Source of the DNA: a bacterium | GTDB lineage: Bacteria; BMS3Abin14 | NCBI GenBank assembly: GCA_020350725.1 | Contig: CP070719.1 | Location: 187,597-251,596 of the forward strand | Direction of reading: 5' to 3' | DNA length: 64,000 nucleotides | Shown: positions 24,400 to 33,414 of the stretch, one piece after another | How the letters are laid out: each line of letters begins with the position of its first letter | How positions within the stretch are numbered: position 1 is the first letter of the stretch | The notes under the pieces: generated by a model | What the model was told of the DNA's origin: nothing | Databases searched by the model: none | Seen by the model: the letters and a program-made list of their open reading frames with translations, nothing else | Translations under genes and position numbers: made by a program

Positions 24400-24867
24400 A
24401 TGATCGACGTTAGCGAACTGAAGGAACTGGAATCGCTCAAGGGTGTGTCCGACGGGGCTCTGAGCTTCCTTGCCGACGCTTTCCAGAAGCGCAGTTACAA
24501 CGACAAGGAACCCGTTTTCAACGAGGGGACACCGGGCGCTGATCTCTACATGGTGGGAGAGGGGAAGGTCAAGATCTCCAAGCGGGCCAAGGAGGGGGAG
24601 GCCCAGAGCCTGGCCATCGTGCCCGCCGGCCAGTTTTTCGGCATCATGACCTTTCTGACCGGGGGCAACCATTCGGCCAACGCCAGCGCTCACGGCAGCT
24701 GCTCTCTCTACATGCTGGACCGCGAGTCCTTCGACCGCTTCGCCGACCAGTTCCCCGCCGATGCGGTCAAGGTCATGAAACTGTTCATCGAACGACTGGT
24801 CGACTCCCTCAGGAGCATGAACGAGCGTTACATCGACATGGTGAACTATATGTGGAGGTGGCGGTGA
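24400..24867 (+). CDS. Stand-alone cyclic-nucleotide-binding-fold (CRP-like) protein without DNA-binding domain
   Basis: 155 residues, essentially one cNMP-binding beta-roll (about 10-125) plus the C-helix. The roll shows the usual GADLYMVGEGKVKI and PAGQFFGIMTFL blocks. The phosphate-binding cassette lacks the ribose-contacting glutamate (FGIM in place of FGEL) and the phosphate arginine (NHSANAS in place of PRSATA), so cAMP is an unlikely ligand. No helix-turn-helix follows. It lies 13 nt after nuoG and its TGA overlaps the GTG of the second nuoE, so it is made together with the second input module and might regulate it by protein contact. Confidence 0.8.
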   Translation: MIDVSELKELESLKGVSDGALSFLADAFQKRSYNDKEPVFNEGTPGADLYMVGEGKVKISKRAKEGEAQSLAIVPAGQFFGIMTFLTGGNHSANASAHGSCSLYMLDRESFDRFADQFPADAVKVMKLFIERLVDSLRSMNERYIDMVNYMWRWR

Positions 24868-25409
24868 GCGCCGATGTAACATTGGAGGACGTCAGGCAGG
24901 ACGCCGGTCTGGAAGAGACGGAAGAACCCCTCGATCTGGCTCCCGTCCAGAGGATCATAGAGTCCCTCGGAGAGACCAAGGGCATGCTCATCCCGGTCCT
25001 CCAGGAGGTCCAGAAGGTCTACGGATACGTCCCCGAGGAGGCGGCCGATATGGTGGCCGATCTCATGGGGATCTACCCCAGTCAGGTGTTCGGTGTCCTG
25101 ACCTTTTACACCCAGTTCCACCTGACCCCGCGGGGACGGCACATCATCAGAGCCTGCTCGGGCACCGCCTGTCACGTCAGGGGTGGAAAAAGCGTCATCT
25201 CGAAACTGGAACACATGCTCGGTATCGGTCACGGTGAGACCACCGAGGATATGTTCGCCTCCTTTGAGAAAGTGGCATGCCTCGGGGCATGCGGGCTCGC
25301 CCCGGTGATCATGATCGACAACGATGCCCACGGGCAGCTCGATGCCGTCAAGACCGAGAGGATCATGGAGAACCTTCGGGAGATGGATATGATGAAGAGG
25401 GGAGAATAG
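24864..25409 (+). CDS. NuoE-like [2Fe-2S] subunit, second copy (HydC/HndA type)
   Basis: 181 residues from GTG 24864, which overlaps the preceding stop (GTGA) and has GGAGG 5 nt upstream; another in-frame GTG at 24852 is possible. The thioredoxin-like fold carries CSGTACHV and CLGACGLAP as N1a-type ligands, and the helical front part (VQKVYGYVPEE, VFGVLTFYTQFHL) matches HydC/HndA/NuoE. It precedes the HydB-type NuoF-GltD fusion, its likely partner. The wording of its motifs is closer to bifurcating hydrogenase HydC/HndA than that of the first NuoE. Confidence 0.93.
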   Translation: MSADVTLEDVRQDAGLEETEEPLDLAPVQRIIESLGETKGMLIPVLQEVQKVYGYVPEEAADMVADLMGIYPSQVFGVLTFYTQFHLTPRGRHIIRACSGTACHVRGGKSVISKLEHMLGIGHGETTEDMFASFEKVACLGACGLAPVIMIDNDAHGQLDAVKTERIMENLREMDMMKRGE

Positions 25410-25439
25410 AGGGCGCTCCTCGGGAGGACAAGGCGTTAC

Positions 25440-28400
25440 ATGGGATACGACAGCGATAAACTCATTGTGATCGGAATGGGGACCTGCGGTCTCGCCTCCG
25501 GAGCGAGGGGGGTCCTGACCGAGGTGGAGCAGCAGATGGATGCCCTGTCCATCGACGTCCCCATCCTCAAGACGGGCTGCATCGGTATGTGCTACCAGGA
25601 GGTTCTGGTCGACGTCTCCCTTCCGGGCAGGGCCCGGGTCACTTACGCCAAGGTCGAACCGGAGATGATCGCCGCCATCGTCAAGAGCCACGTGGTCAAC
25701 GGGAAACCGGTGACCGACTATGCCATCGGCCAGATCACCAAAAACGGCGAGAAGATCTACAAGGGCATTCCAACCTACGAGGAGCTCGATTTTTTCAAGA
25801 AGCAGACGCGCATCGTCCTCAGACGGTGCGGGTTCATCGATCCGGACAGGATCGAGGACTACCTGGACTCGGACGGCTACCTGGCAGCCGAGAAGGCCAT
25901 CAGGACCATGTCTCCCACCATCGTCCGTGAGGTGGTCAAGAAATCAGGGCTGAGGGGGCGCGGGGGAGGCGGTTTTCCCACCGGCTTGAAGTGGGAGTTC
26001 TGCGCCCATGCCGCCGGCGACCCGAAGTACCTCATCTGCAACGCCGACGAGGGCGACCCGGGGGCCTTCATGGACCGCAGCGTCCTGGAGGGCGATCCCC
26101 ACGCCGTGATCGAGGGCATGATCATCGCCGCTTTTGCCATCGGGGCGCGGTACGGATACATCTACTGCCGGGCCGAGTACCCCCTCGCCATCGAGCGCCT
26201 CATCACGGCCATCGCCCAGGCAGAGGAGAGGAACTACCTCGGCGAGAACATCTTCGGCACGGATTTTTCCTTCCACCTCAGGATAAAGGAAGGTGCGGGT
26301 GCCTTCGTGTGCGGGGAGGAAACTGCCCTCATGGCCTCCATCGAGGGGAGAAGGGGCATGCCCCGATCACGTCCCCCCTTTCCGGCCCACAGGGGGCTCT
26401 GGAATCAGCCGTCCAATATCAACAATGTCGAGACTTTCGCCTGCGTCCCCCCGATCATCCTCAAGGGGCCGGACAGTTACGCCAGCATCGGCACTGAGGG
26501 GACCAAGGGGACCAAGGTCTTTGCCCTCACCGGCAAGATCAATCACACGGGGCTCATTGAGGTTCCGGCCGGGACCCAGCTGAAGGAGATCATCTACGAC
26601 ATCGGAGGCGGCATCGTGGGAGGGGGCAAATTCAAGGCCGCCCAGCTCGGGGGACCGTCGGGCGGCTGTCTGCCCGCCGAGATCGTCGAGACACCCATCG
26701 ACTACGACTCCCTCATCCAGGCCGGAGCCATGATGGGATCCGGCGGCGTGGTCATCATGGACGACAGGACCTGCATGGTGGACGTGGCCAGGTTTTTCCT
26801 CACCTTCACCACCGCCGAGTCGTGCGGGAAGTGCGTGCCCTGCAGAATGGGGACCCGGACCATGCTGGGCATCCTGGACCGTATCACATCCGGTACGGGG
26901 ACCATGGAGGACCTGAAGAATCTCGAGGAGCTCGGTGGCGAGATCAAGAACACCTCGCTCTGCGGTCTGGGTCAGACCGCCGCTAATCCGGTGCTGTCCA
27001 CCATCCGCTATTTCCGCAAGGAATACGAGTCCCATATCACCGAGAAGCGCTGCCCCGCGGTCGTCTGCAAGACGATCATCTCGTCTCCCTGTCAGCACGT
27101 CTGTCCCATCGAGACGGATGTGCCGGCCTACGTCACCCTCATCGGCCAGGGTAAGTACAGCGAGGCCCTGGAGCTCATCCGGCTGACAAACCCTCTGCCC
27201 GCCGTCTGCGGACGGGTATGCCACCACCCCTGCGAGAGCAAGTGCCGCCGCGGCGATCTCGATGAACCCATCAGTATCCGCACGCTCAAACGGGTGGCGG
27301 CGGATTTTGCAGCCCAGGATGAGGCCACCGGGAAATACAGTATCAACGTCAAGCAGATCTCGGGGACGGGAAAGAAGGTCGCCATCATCGGCGGCGGGCC
27401 GGCGGGGCTGACGGCGGCCCATTTCCTGGCCCAGGCCGACTTCTCGCCGGTGATCTTCGAGGCCCAGCGCGTTGCCGGCGGCATGCTCATCCTGGGGATC
27501 CCGGAGTACCGGTTGCCCAGGGAGACCCTGAGCCATGAGATAGCCGCCATCGAGAGGATGGGCGTCCAGTTCCACCTCAATACTCCGGTGGGACAGACCG
27601 TCTCCTTCGATCAGATACGCATGGAGCATGAGGCCGTGTTCATCGCCACGGGAGCCCATGTCGACCTGAAGATGGGCGTCCCGGGGGAGGATGCGAAGGG
27701 CGTCTACGAGAGCCTCTCCTTCCTCAGGAGATTCAATCTCGGAGAGGAAGTGCCGCTGGGCAAGAGGGTTGCGGTGGTCGGAGGGGGCAACACGGCCATC
27801 GACGCCTGCCGGGTTGCGCGGAGGATGGGGGCCGAGGTCACCATCCTGTACAGAAGGACGCGCAGAGAGATGCCCGCCGACGACATGGAGATCGAGGAGG
27901 CCATCAACGAGGGGGTCGACCTTCAGACCCTGGTGGCTCCGGTCCAGATCCTGACCTCGGGGGGCAGGATGACCAAAGTCCAGTGCATCCGGATGGAACT
28001 GGGGGAGCCCGATTCCTCGGGCCGCCGCCGCCCGGAACCCGTTGAGGGCTCGGAGTTCGAACTGGAGTTCGACAACCTGATCGTCGCGGTCAGCGGCCAG
28101 CCAGACCTCTCCTTCCTGGGAGAGGGGCACGGGCTCAGCATCAGCAAGTGGAACTCCATCGACGTCCACCCCTTCACCCAGATGACCGACGTCGAGGGCA
28201 TTTTTGCCGGGGGCGATGTGGTGACCGGTCCCTGGATGGTCATCGACGCGATAGCGGCCGGCAAGAGAGCCGCCGTCCACATGGAACTCTACCTGAACGG
28301 CGAGGAAGTGTCTCCTCAGTACCGCATAACGAGGCCGAACATCGAACCTGTGGAGGCCATTGAGCTGACCGAGGAGGACATGCACCTGACGAGACCGGGC

Positions 28401-28520
28401 ATGCCCACCATGGAGATCGAGAAGAGGCTCCGCGATTTTGCTGAGGTCGAGCTGGGCTACACCAAGGAGATGGCCATGAAGGAGGCGAGGCGCTGTCTCC
28501 GGTGTGACACCGAGGATTGA
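25440..28520 (+). CDS. HydB/NuoF-type flavoprotein fused to a GltD-like NAD(P)H dehydrogenase
   Basis: 1026 residues, over twice the length of NuoF. Domains: thioredoxin-like [2Fe-2S] (1-100; Cys16, Cys47, Cys51 visible), FMN/NADH core (about 160-420; GRGGGGFPTGLKW and NADEGDPGAFMDRSVLEGD), SLBB, [4Fe-4S] near 460-510 (SCGKCVPC, CGLGQ), a CPAVVCK motif near 537, a Fer4_20 cluster domain (CQHVCP, VCGRVCHHPCESKC), and a GltD-like part with two dinucleotide sites (IIGGGPAGLTA near 650; VVGGGNTAIDACR near 780). The GDPGAFMDRS and CPAxVCK features belong to electron-bifurcating HydB/HndC. The GltD part usually binds FAD and NADPH, so the protein may link NADPH to NADH and ferredoxin. A GGGAGG site precedes the ATG. 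Confidence 0.93.
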   Translation: MGYDSDKLIVIGMGTCGLASGARGVLTEVEQQMDALSIDVPILKTGCIGMCYQEVLVDVSLPGRARVTYAKVEPEMIAAIVKSHVVNGKPVTDYAIGQITKNGEKIYKGIPTYEELDFFKKQTRIVLRRCGFIDPDRIEDYLDSDGYLAAEKAIRTMSPTIVREVVKKSGLRGRGGGGFPTGLKWEFCAHAAGDPKYLICNADEGDPGAFMDRSVLEGDPHAVIEGMIIAAFAIGARYGYIYCRAEYPLAIERLITAIAQAEERNYLGENIFGTDFSFHLRIKEGAGAFVCGEETALMASIEGRRGMPRSRPPFPAHRGLWNQPSNINNVETFACVPPIILKGPDSYASIGTEGTKGTKVFALTGKINHTGLIEVPAGTQLKEIIYDIGGGIVGGGKFKAAQLGGPSGGCLPAEIVETPIDYDSLIQAGAMMGSGGVVIMDDRTCMVDVARFFLTFTTAESCGKCVPCRMGTRTMLGILDRITSGTGTMEDLKNLEELGGEIKNTSLCGLGQTAANPVLSTIRYFRKEYESHITEKRCPAVVCKTIISSPCQHVCPIETDVPAYVTLIGQGKYSEALELIRLTNPLPAVCGRVCHHPCESKCRRGDLDEPISIRTLKRVAADFAAQDEATGKYSINVKQISGTGKKVAIIGGGPAGLTAAHFLAQADFSPVIFEAQRVAGGMLILGIPEYRLPRETLSHEIAAIERMGVQFHLNTPVGQTVSFDQIRMEHEAVFIATGAHVDLKMGVPGEDAKGVYESLSFLRRFNLGEEVPLGKRVAVVGGGNTAIDACRVARRMGAEVTILYRRTRREMPADDMEIEEAINEGVDLQTLVAPVQILTSGGRMTKVQCIRMELGEPDSSGRRRPEPVEGSEFELEFDNLIVAVSGQPDLSFLGEGHGLSISKWNSIDVHPFTQMTDVEGIFAGGDVVTGPWMVIDAIAAGKRAAVHMELYLNGEEVSPQYRITRPNIEPVEAIELTEEDMHLTRPGMPTMEIEKRLRDFAEVELGYTKEMAMKEARRCLRCDTED

Positions 28521-28567
28521 GCAAGAAGCCTCGACACGGACTTTCAGGGATAGACAGAGGAATATAG

Positions 28568-31345
28568 ATGTTCACAGTCACCGTAGACGGCAAAGAGGTC
28601 AAGGTTCCGAGGGGATCGACCATCCTGCAGGCTGCCCGCAAGCTGGAGATCGATATCCCCACCTTCTGCGATCACAAGTACCTGCTCCCATTCGGCTCCT
28701 GCCGCATGTGCGTGGTTGAGGTAGAGGGGACCGACAGGCTCTTCGCCTCCTGCGTCGTGCCGGTCACGGACGGGATGGAGATCCACACCAACACGGCCCG
28801 GGTCAGGAGGGCCAGGGAGACCGTCCTCGAGCTTCTCCTCACCTATCATCCCCTCGAGTGCCCCGTCTGTCCCCAGTCCGGGCGGTGCCTGCTTCAGGAC
28901 ATGGTGTTCGAGCACGGCAAGGACTACGGACGGTTCGGTCACATACACGTGGAGAAGAGGATCGACCACCTCTCTCCGCTCATCGAGATGAACCAGAACC
29001 GGTGCATTCTCTGCGGCCGGTGCAGCAGGATCTGCGACGAGGTGCAGGGGGAAGGCGAGCTGGATTTCTCCGGCCGCGGTTTCCCCACTGTGGTCGAGCC
29101 CGCTTTCGCCAAGCCCATGGACTGCGAGTTCTGCGGCCAGTGCATCCAGGCCTGCCCTGTGGGATCCCTGTACAGCAGGATCTTCAAACACACCGCCCCG
29201 GTGTGGGAGCTGACACCCGTTCGCACTACCTGCCCCTTCTGCGGAGTCGGGTGCACGCTTCACCTGGAGGTCAAGGGCGACCGCATCTACCACGTCCTGG
29301 GTGTCGACGACGAGGGCTCCAACAACAACGGTTTTCTCTGCTGCAAGGGCCGTTTCGGTTACGAATACGTCCACCATCCGGACAGGATCAAGGAGCCGCT
29401 TGTCCGCGAGGGCGGGGAGCTGGTCCCGTCGACATGGGAGGATGCCTACGCGAGGATCCTCGACGGCATGGAGAGGATCCGCCGGGCCAGCGGGCCGGAT
29501 GCCCTGGGGGGGATCGCATCCGCGCGGTGCACCAACGAGGAGAACTACCTCCTGCAGAAGTTCATGCGGGCGGTTGTCGGGACCAACAACGTCGACTCCA
29601 TCGCCCGATTCGGGCACTTCCCGGGCATGGAGGCGCTGAGGAAGGCGTTCGGAGTGGAGGCTCCCTCCAACTCGCTGGGCGATCTTCAGCACTCCGACCT
29701 CATCTTCGTCCTGGATTCGAACGTCACTGAGGACGACCACGTCGCGGGCCTGAAAGTCCTCAAACAGGTCCGGTCGGGAAAGGCCAAACTCATAGCGGCC
29801 AACAGCAGGGGGGTCAAGATCACCCGGTTCGCCGACGCCTGGCTGAGACACGCGCCGGGGACCAGCGTGGCGCTGCTCAATTCCATGGCTTTCACGGTGT
29901 TGGAGGAGGGGCTCGAGGACGGTGAATTCTGCCGGCATCGGGTGGGGGGTCTGGAAGAGCTTCGGGCGTCCCTGGCGGACTCCTCTCCGGAGAAGATGGA
30001 GGAGATAACGAGGGTCCCGGCCGATCTGGTCAGGAACGCAGCCCGTTCCTTCGCCGAGGCCAGGAACGCCACCGTCCTGATCACCCTTGGCGGCGCCAGT
30101 CCGTACACGGGGGAGGATACCGTGGCCGCTGCCGTCAACCTGGTCCTCATCACCGGCAACGTCGGCCGGATCGGAGCCGGTATCATACCCCTGTCCGAGT
30201 ACAACAACATCCAGGGCTCCATGGACATGGGAGCTCTGGCGGAGTTCTTCCCCGGCTATCAGTCCGTTGCCGACGACGGCATCAGGGAGTGGTTCGAGGG
30301 TCAGTGGGGTGCGAAGCTGCCCGACCAGCCGGGGATGAACGCCATGAGCATGATCAGGGCTGCAGCCGAGGGTGGTCTGAAGGGCCTTTATGTCATGGGA
30401 GAGAACCCCCTGTCCTCCTTCCCGGATCAGGGTGTGGTGATGGACGCGCTTGAGAAACTGGACCTGCTGGTGGTTCAGGACATGTTCCTCACCGAGACGG
30501 CACTCTTCGCCGACGTCGTCCTGCCCGCCTCCTGCGGGCCGGAAAAAAACGGGACCTTCACCAATACCGACCGCCGCGTCCAGCGGGTGAGAAAGGCCAT
30601 CAACTCCCCGGCCGGAACGAGGGACGACTGGAAGATCATCACCGAACTGGCCACGGCCATGGGATACGAGATGAAGTACGATTCAGCAATGGACGTGCTC
30701 AGAGAGATCACCACCACCATCCCCTTTTACGCCGGTATCCTTCCCGAACGGCTGGACGACCGGGGCATTCACTGGCCCTGTCCCCGTCCCGACCACCCGG
30801 GGACCGAGGTGCTTCACGTGGACCGTTTCCCCAGCGGCCTGGGGCGCGCCCGACCGGTCCCGTATCGGGAGCCCAGGAAGGCCTCCGCCAACTATCCCTA
30901 CACCCTCGTACCCGGGACCCTGCTCTATCACTCCGGCACGACGACGACCATGGCGAAAGGTCTCAATGTGATCGCCCCCACGGCGAAGGCGGAGATCCAC
31001 CCCTCGGATGCGGAGGAGTTGGAACTGACCGCGGGCGACTGGGTCAGGATAACCGGCATGAGGGGCATCATCGAGGTGGAGGTCAAAATCTCCAGGAGAA
31101 GCATGCCCGGGACCGTTTTCGTCCCCACCCATTATCGCGACGTGTCCGTCAATGCCCTGATGGGTTATGACACCGCCAAGGAGAGCAGCATCGCCCACGT
31201 TTCCGTGAAGCGGATCGAGAGGGTCGAGATCAAGGGAAAGGAAGCTGAGGGGCCGGTTTCGAGACTGAAGAGGACGGTCCAGGAGATACAGGAAAAACGG
31301 CGCCAGGTTGCTGATGAAGCCGGCCCGGATGTTTCAGGAGGGTAA
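28568..31345 (+). CDS. NuoG/formate-dehydrogenase-alpha-like iron-sulfur protein, second copy, no active-site Cys/Sec
   Basis: 925 residues with the same order of domains as NuoG: [2Fe-2S] (CDHKYLLPFGSCRMC), HPLECPVCPQSGRC, CILCGRCSRIC and CEFCGQCIQACP, then a molybdopterin-type domain with CPFCGVGC near residue 220 and a C-terminal domain. Sequence around residue 340, TNNVDSIARFGHFPG, aligns with the formate dehydrogenase active site, but the Mo-ligating Cys/Sec is glycine and the preceding cysteines are Ser/Ile. The fold is closer to FdhA than the first NuoG, yet it cannot be a normal formate dehydrogenase. It is expected to wire the second flavoprotein to complex I or to a soluble partner. 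Confidence 0.9.
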   Translation: MFTVTVDGKEVKVPRGSTILQAARKLEIDIPTFCDHKYLLPFGSCRMCVVEVEGTDRLFASCVVPVTDGMEIHTNTARVRRARETVLELLLTYHPLECPVCPQSGRCLLQDMVFEHGKDYGRFGHIHVEKRIDHLSPLIEMNQNRCILCGRCSRICDEVQGEGELDFSGRGFPTVVEPAFAKPMDCEFCGQCIQACPVGSLYSRIFKHTAPVWELTPVRTTCPFCGVGCTLHLEVKGDRIYHVLGVDDEGSNNNGFLCCKGRFGYEYVHHPDRIKEPLVREGGELVPSTWEDAYARILDGMERIRRASGPDALGGIASARCTNEENYLLQKFMRAVVGTNNVDSIARFGHFPGMEALRKAFGVEAPSNSLGDLQHSDLIFVLDSNVTEDDHVAGLKVLKQVRSGKAKLIAANSRGVKITRFADAWLRHAPGTSVALLNSMAFTVLEEGLEDGEFCRHRVGGLEELRASLADSSPEKMEEITRVPADLVRNAARSFAEARNATVLITLGGASPYTGEDTVAAAVNLVLITGNVGRIGAGIIPLSEYNNIQGSMDMGALAEFFPGYQSVADDGIREWFEGQWGAKLPDQPGMNAMSMIRAAAEGGLKGLYVMGENPLSSFPDQGVVMDALEKLDLLVVQDMFLTETALFADVVLPASCGPEKNGTFTNTDRRVQRVRKAINSPAGTRDDWKIITELATAMGYEMKYDSAMDVLREITTTIPFYAGILPERLDDRGIHWPCPRPDHPGTEVLHVDRFPSGLGRARPVPYREPRKASANYPYTLVPGTLLYHSGTTTTMAKGLNVIAPTAKAEIHPSDAEELELTAGDWVRITGMRGIIEVEVKISRRSMPGTVFVPTHYRDVSVNALMGYDTAKESSIAHVSVKRIERVEIKGKEAEGPVSRLKRTVQEIQEKRRQVADEAGPDVSGG

Positions 31346-31350
31346 ACGCT

Positions 31351-32349
31351 ATGATCTGCCCGGAATGCAATCTGCTGATTCCAGATGACAGCAGGTACTG
31401 TAAGGAGTGCGGCAGCAGGCTGGAGGCCACCGTCGAGGAGCAGGAGACCCTCTCCAACCAGGAAAAGGCGGAGAGGCTCTACCGGGAGGGGATCTCCCTC
31501 TATCACCAGGGACTCTTCGACGAGGCCATCAAGAACTGGGAGGAGACGCTGGAGCTGATCCCGGACTTCCAGATGACCTCCTATTACATGGGGGCCGCCT
31601 TCTACGACAAGGGCATGCTGAGCAAGGCCCTGGAGTGCTTCAAGAAGGCCGAGGCCGCCAACCCAACCTCCCCCGCCGTCCATTACAGGCTGGGCATGGC
31701 CTGCTACGCCATGGGGCTTCTTCCGGATTCCGAGTTCCACTTCAAGAAGGTCCGGAGCATCATTCCCGACACCGCCCAGATCCATTACCGGCTCGCTCTC
31801 CTCCACCAGAAGAACGCCAATCTGGACGAGGCCGTCTCGGAGCTGAACAGGGCTCTCGAGATATCACCCCAGTTCGCCAGGGCCCTGTACATATTGGGAA
31901 CGGTCTACTACCAGAAGGGAATGCTCGCCGAGGCCGCCGAATCCCTGCGGCAGGTTGTCGGGATCTCCCCCGGTTACGTGATGGCCTATTACTGGCTGGG
32001 GCAGGTCTATTTCCACAAGGGGAACATGGGAGACGCCATCGAGTCCTACGAGAAAGCCATCGCCCTGTCCCCCAAGTTCACCGCGGCCTACTATCACCTG
32101 GGGGTGGCTCAGGCACGGAAGGGCCAGCACGAGGACGCGGCGGCAAGCTTCAACAAGGTCAAGGAACTGGATCCCACGGACTCGAGCGCCCTCTATCACC
32201 TCGGTAACAGCTACGTCCATCTGGGGATGCTGGACAAGGCGGAAGAGATCCTCAACGAGGCCATTAAGCTCAACCCCGAGAACACCCAGGCCTATTTCCT
32301 CCTTGAAAAAGTCGGCGAGATCAAGCGGTCCGGCGCCATGGAGTACTGA
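31351..32349 (+). CDS. Zinc-ribbon plus tetratricopeptide-repeat protein inside the nuo operon
   Basis: 332 residues. The N-terminus is a small zinc ribbon with two CXXC knuckles (CPECN, CKECG) joined by LLIPDDSRY, as in many zinc-ribbon adaptor proteins. From about residue 45 to the end it consists of eight or more TPR units of 34 residues (for example AKNPTSPAVHYRLG-like and GDAIESYEKAIALSP). TPR arrays bind partner proteins; an assembly or scaffolding role for the duplicated iron-sulfur modules is a reasonable guess. GGAGG lies before the ATG, 6 nt after the second nuoG stop, and nuoH follows 24 nt later, so it is a true operon member. Confidence 0.85.
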   Translation: MICPECNLLIPDDSRYCKECGSRLEATVEEQETLSNQEKAERLYREGISLYHQGLFDEAIKNWEETLELIPDFQMTSYYMGAAFYDKGMLSKALECFKKAEAANPTSPAVHYRLGMACYAMGLLPDSEFHFKKVRSIIPDTAQIHYRLALLHQKNANLDEAVSELNRALEISPQFARALYILGTVYYQKGMLAEAAESLRQVVGISPGYVMAYYWLGQVYFHKGNMGDAIESYEKAIALSPKFTAAYYHLGVAQARKGQHEDAAASFNKVKELDPTDSSALYHLGNSYVHLGMLDKAEEILNEAIKLNPENTQAYFLLEKVGEIKRSGAMEY

Positions 32350-32372
32350 GGATCGTATAGCAGAGGAGAATC

Positions 32373-33395
32373 ATGGAAAACCTCGGTCCCACCCTTACCA
32401 TATTGCTGACCCTCGTCAGGATCGTCCTCGTCATGACGATAGCTCTGCTCAGCGTGCCCGTCATGGTCTGGGTGGAGAGGAAGGTCTCCGGACACATCCA
32501 GAACCGCCATGGTCCGCTCTACGTCGGTCCCATAGGCACCCTGCAGCCATTTGCCGACGCGCTCAAGCTGCTCCTGAAGGAGGACATCACGCCGGCCAAC
32601 GTCGACAAGACCCTCTATTACCTCGCGCCGCTCATGGCGTTCGTCCCGGCCCTGATGACCTTCTCGGTCATACCGTTCGGACCCTGGCTCAAGATAGCCG
32701 ACGTCAATATCGGGGTGGTCCTCATCCTGTCGGTCTCCTCACTGGGAATCTACGGGCTCGTCATGGCCGGATGGTCCTCCAACAACAAATACGCCCTTCT
32801 CGGGAGCCTGAGGTCCTCGGCCCAGATGATCAGCTACGAGATCGCTCTCGGCCTGTCGGTCATCGGCGTGCTCATGCACTCCCGCTCCCTCTCGCTGGTC
32901 CAGATCGTCCAGCGGCAGGCGGAGACGACCTGGTTTGTCATTCCCCAGTTCCTCGGTTTCGTTCTCTTCACTGTGGCCGCTTTCGCGGAGACGAACCGGC
33001 TTCCCTTCGATCTCCCCGAGGCGGAACAGGAGCTGGTGGCGGGCTACCACGTCGAATATTCCAGTATGAAGTTCGCCATGTTCTTCATGTCCGAGTACGT
33101 CGCCATGCTGTCGCAGGCCTGTGTTCTGACCGTTCTCTTCCTGGGCGGATGGCTGCCTTTTCCCATCATCGGTCCCCTCGTGGAAGGCCTTCTGCCGGCT
33201 GTGGTCGTGGAGTGGGTCATGCCCCTCTTCTGGTTCTTCCTGAAAGTGGGCGGGTTCATGTTCTTCTACGTCTGGGTCCGATGGACTTTTCCCCGACTCC
33301 GATACGATCAGCTCATGGCCCTCGGCTGGAAGGTGCTTCTTCCCCTGGCCCTGTTTAACGTGTTTTTAACCGGTTTCATCCGGCTCAGCCTTTGA
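32373..33395 (+). CDS. nuoH: NADH-quinone oxidoreductase subunit H
   Basis: 340 residues, eight transmembrane helices. It shows the conserved early loop VWVERKVSGHIQNRHGP, the acidic segment AFAETNRLPFDLPEAEQELVA split over two helices, and GYHVEYSSMKF. NuoH forms the quinone tunnel and links the hydrophilic arm to the proton-pumping subunits. A GAGGAG site lies 4-5 nt before the ATG. It marks the return from the inserted second module to the standard nuo order. Confidence 0.97.
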   Translation: MENLGPTLTILLTLVRIVLVMTIALLSVPVMVWVERKVSGHIQNRHGPLYVGPIGTLQPFADALKLLLKEDITPANVDKTLYYLAPLMAFVPALMTFSVIPFGPWLKIADVNIGVVLILSVSSLGIYGLVMAGWSSNNKYALLGSLRSSAQMISYEIALGLSVIGVLMHSRSLSLVQIVQRQAETTWFVIPQFLGFVLFTVAAFAETNRLPFDLPEAEQELVAGYHVEYSSMKFAMFFMSEYVAMLSQACVLTVLFLGGWLPFPIIGPLVEGLLPAVVVEWVMPLFWFFLKVGGFMFFYVWVRWTFPRLRYDQLMALGWKVLLPLALFNVFLTGFIRLSL

Positions 33396-33414
33396 ACTCA
33401 AGGAGCGCTCTAAA

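Noticed and set aside
28568..31345. Formate dehydrogenase alpha subunit
   Set aside because: The active-site Cys/Sec is glycine and the surrounding cysteines are replaced; a NuoG-like electron-wiring role is more consistent.
19934..31345. Duplicated nuoE-F-G as an assembly artefact or recent tandem duplication
   Set aside because: The copies differ in length, domain content and motif wording; the second NuoF has extra domains at both ends.
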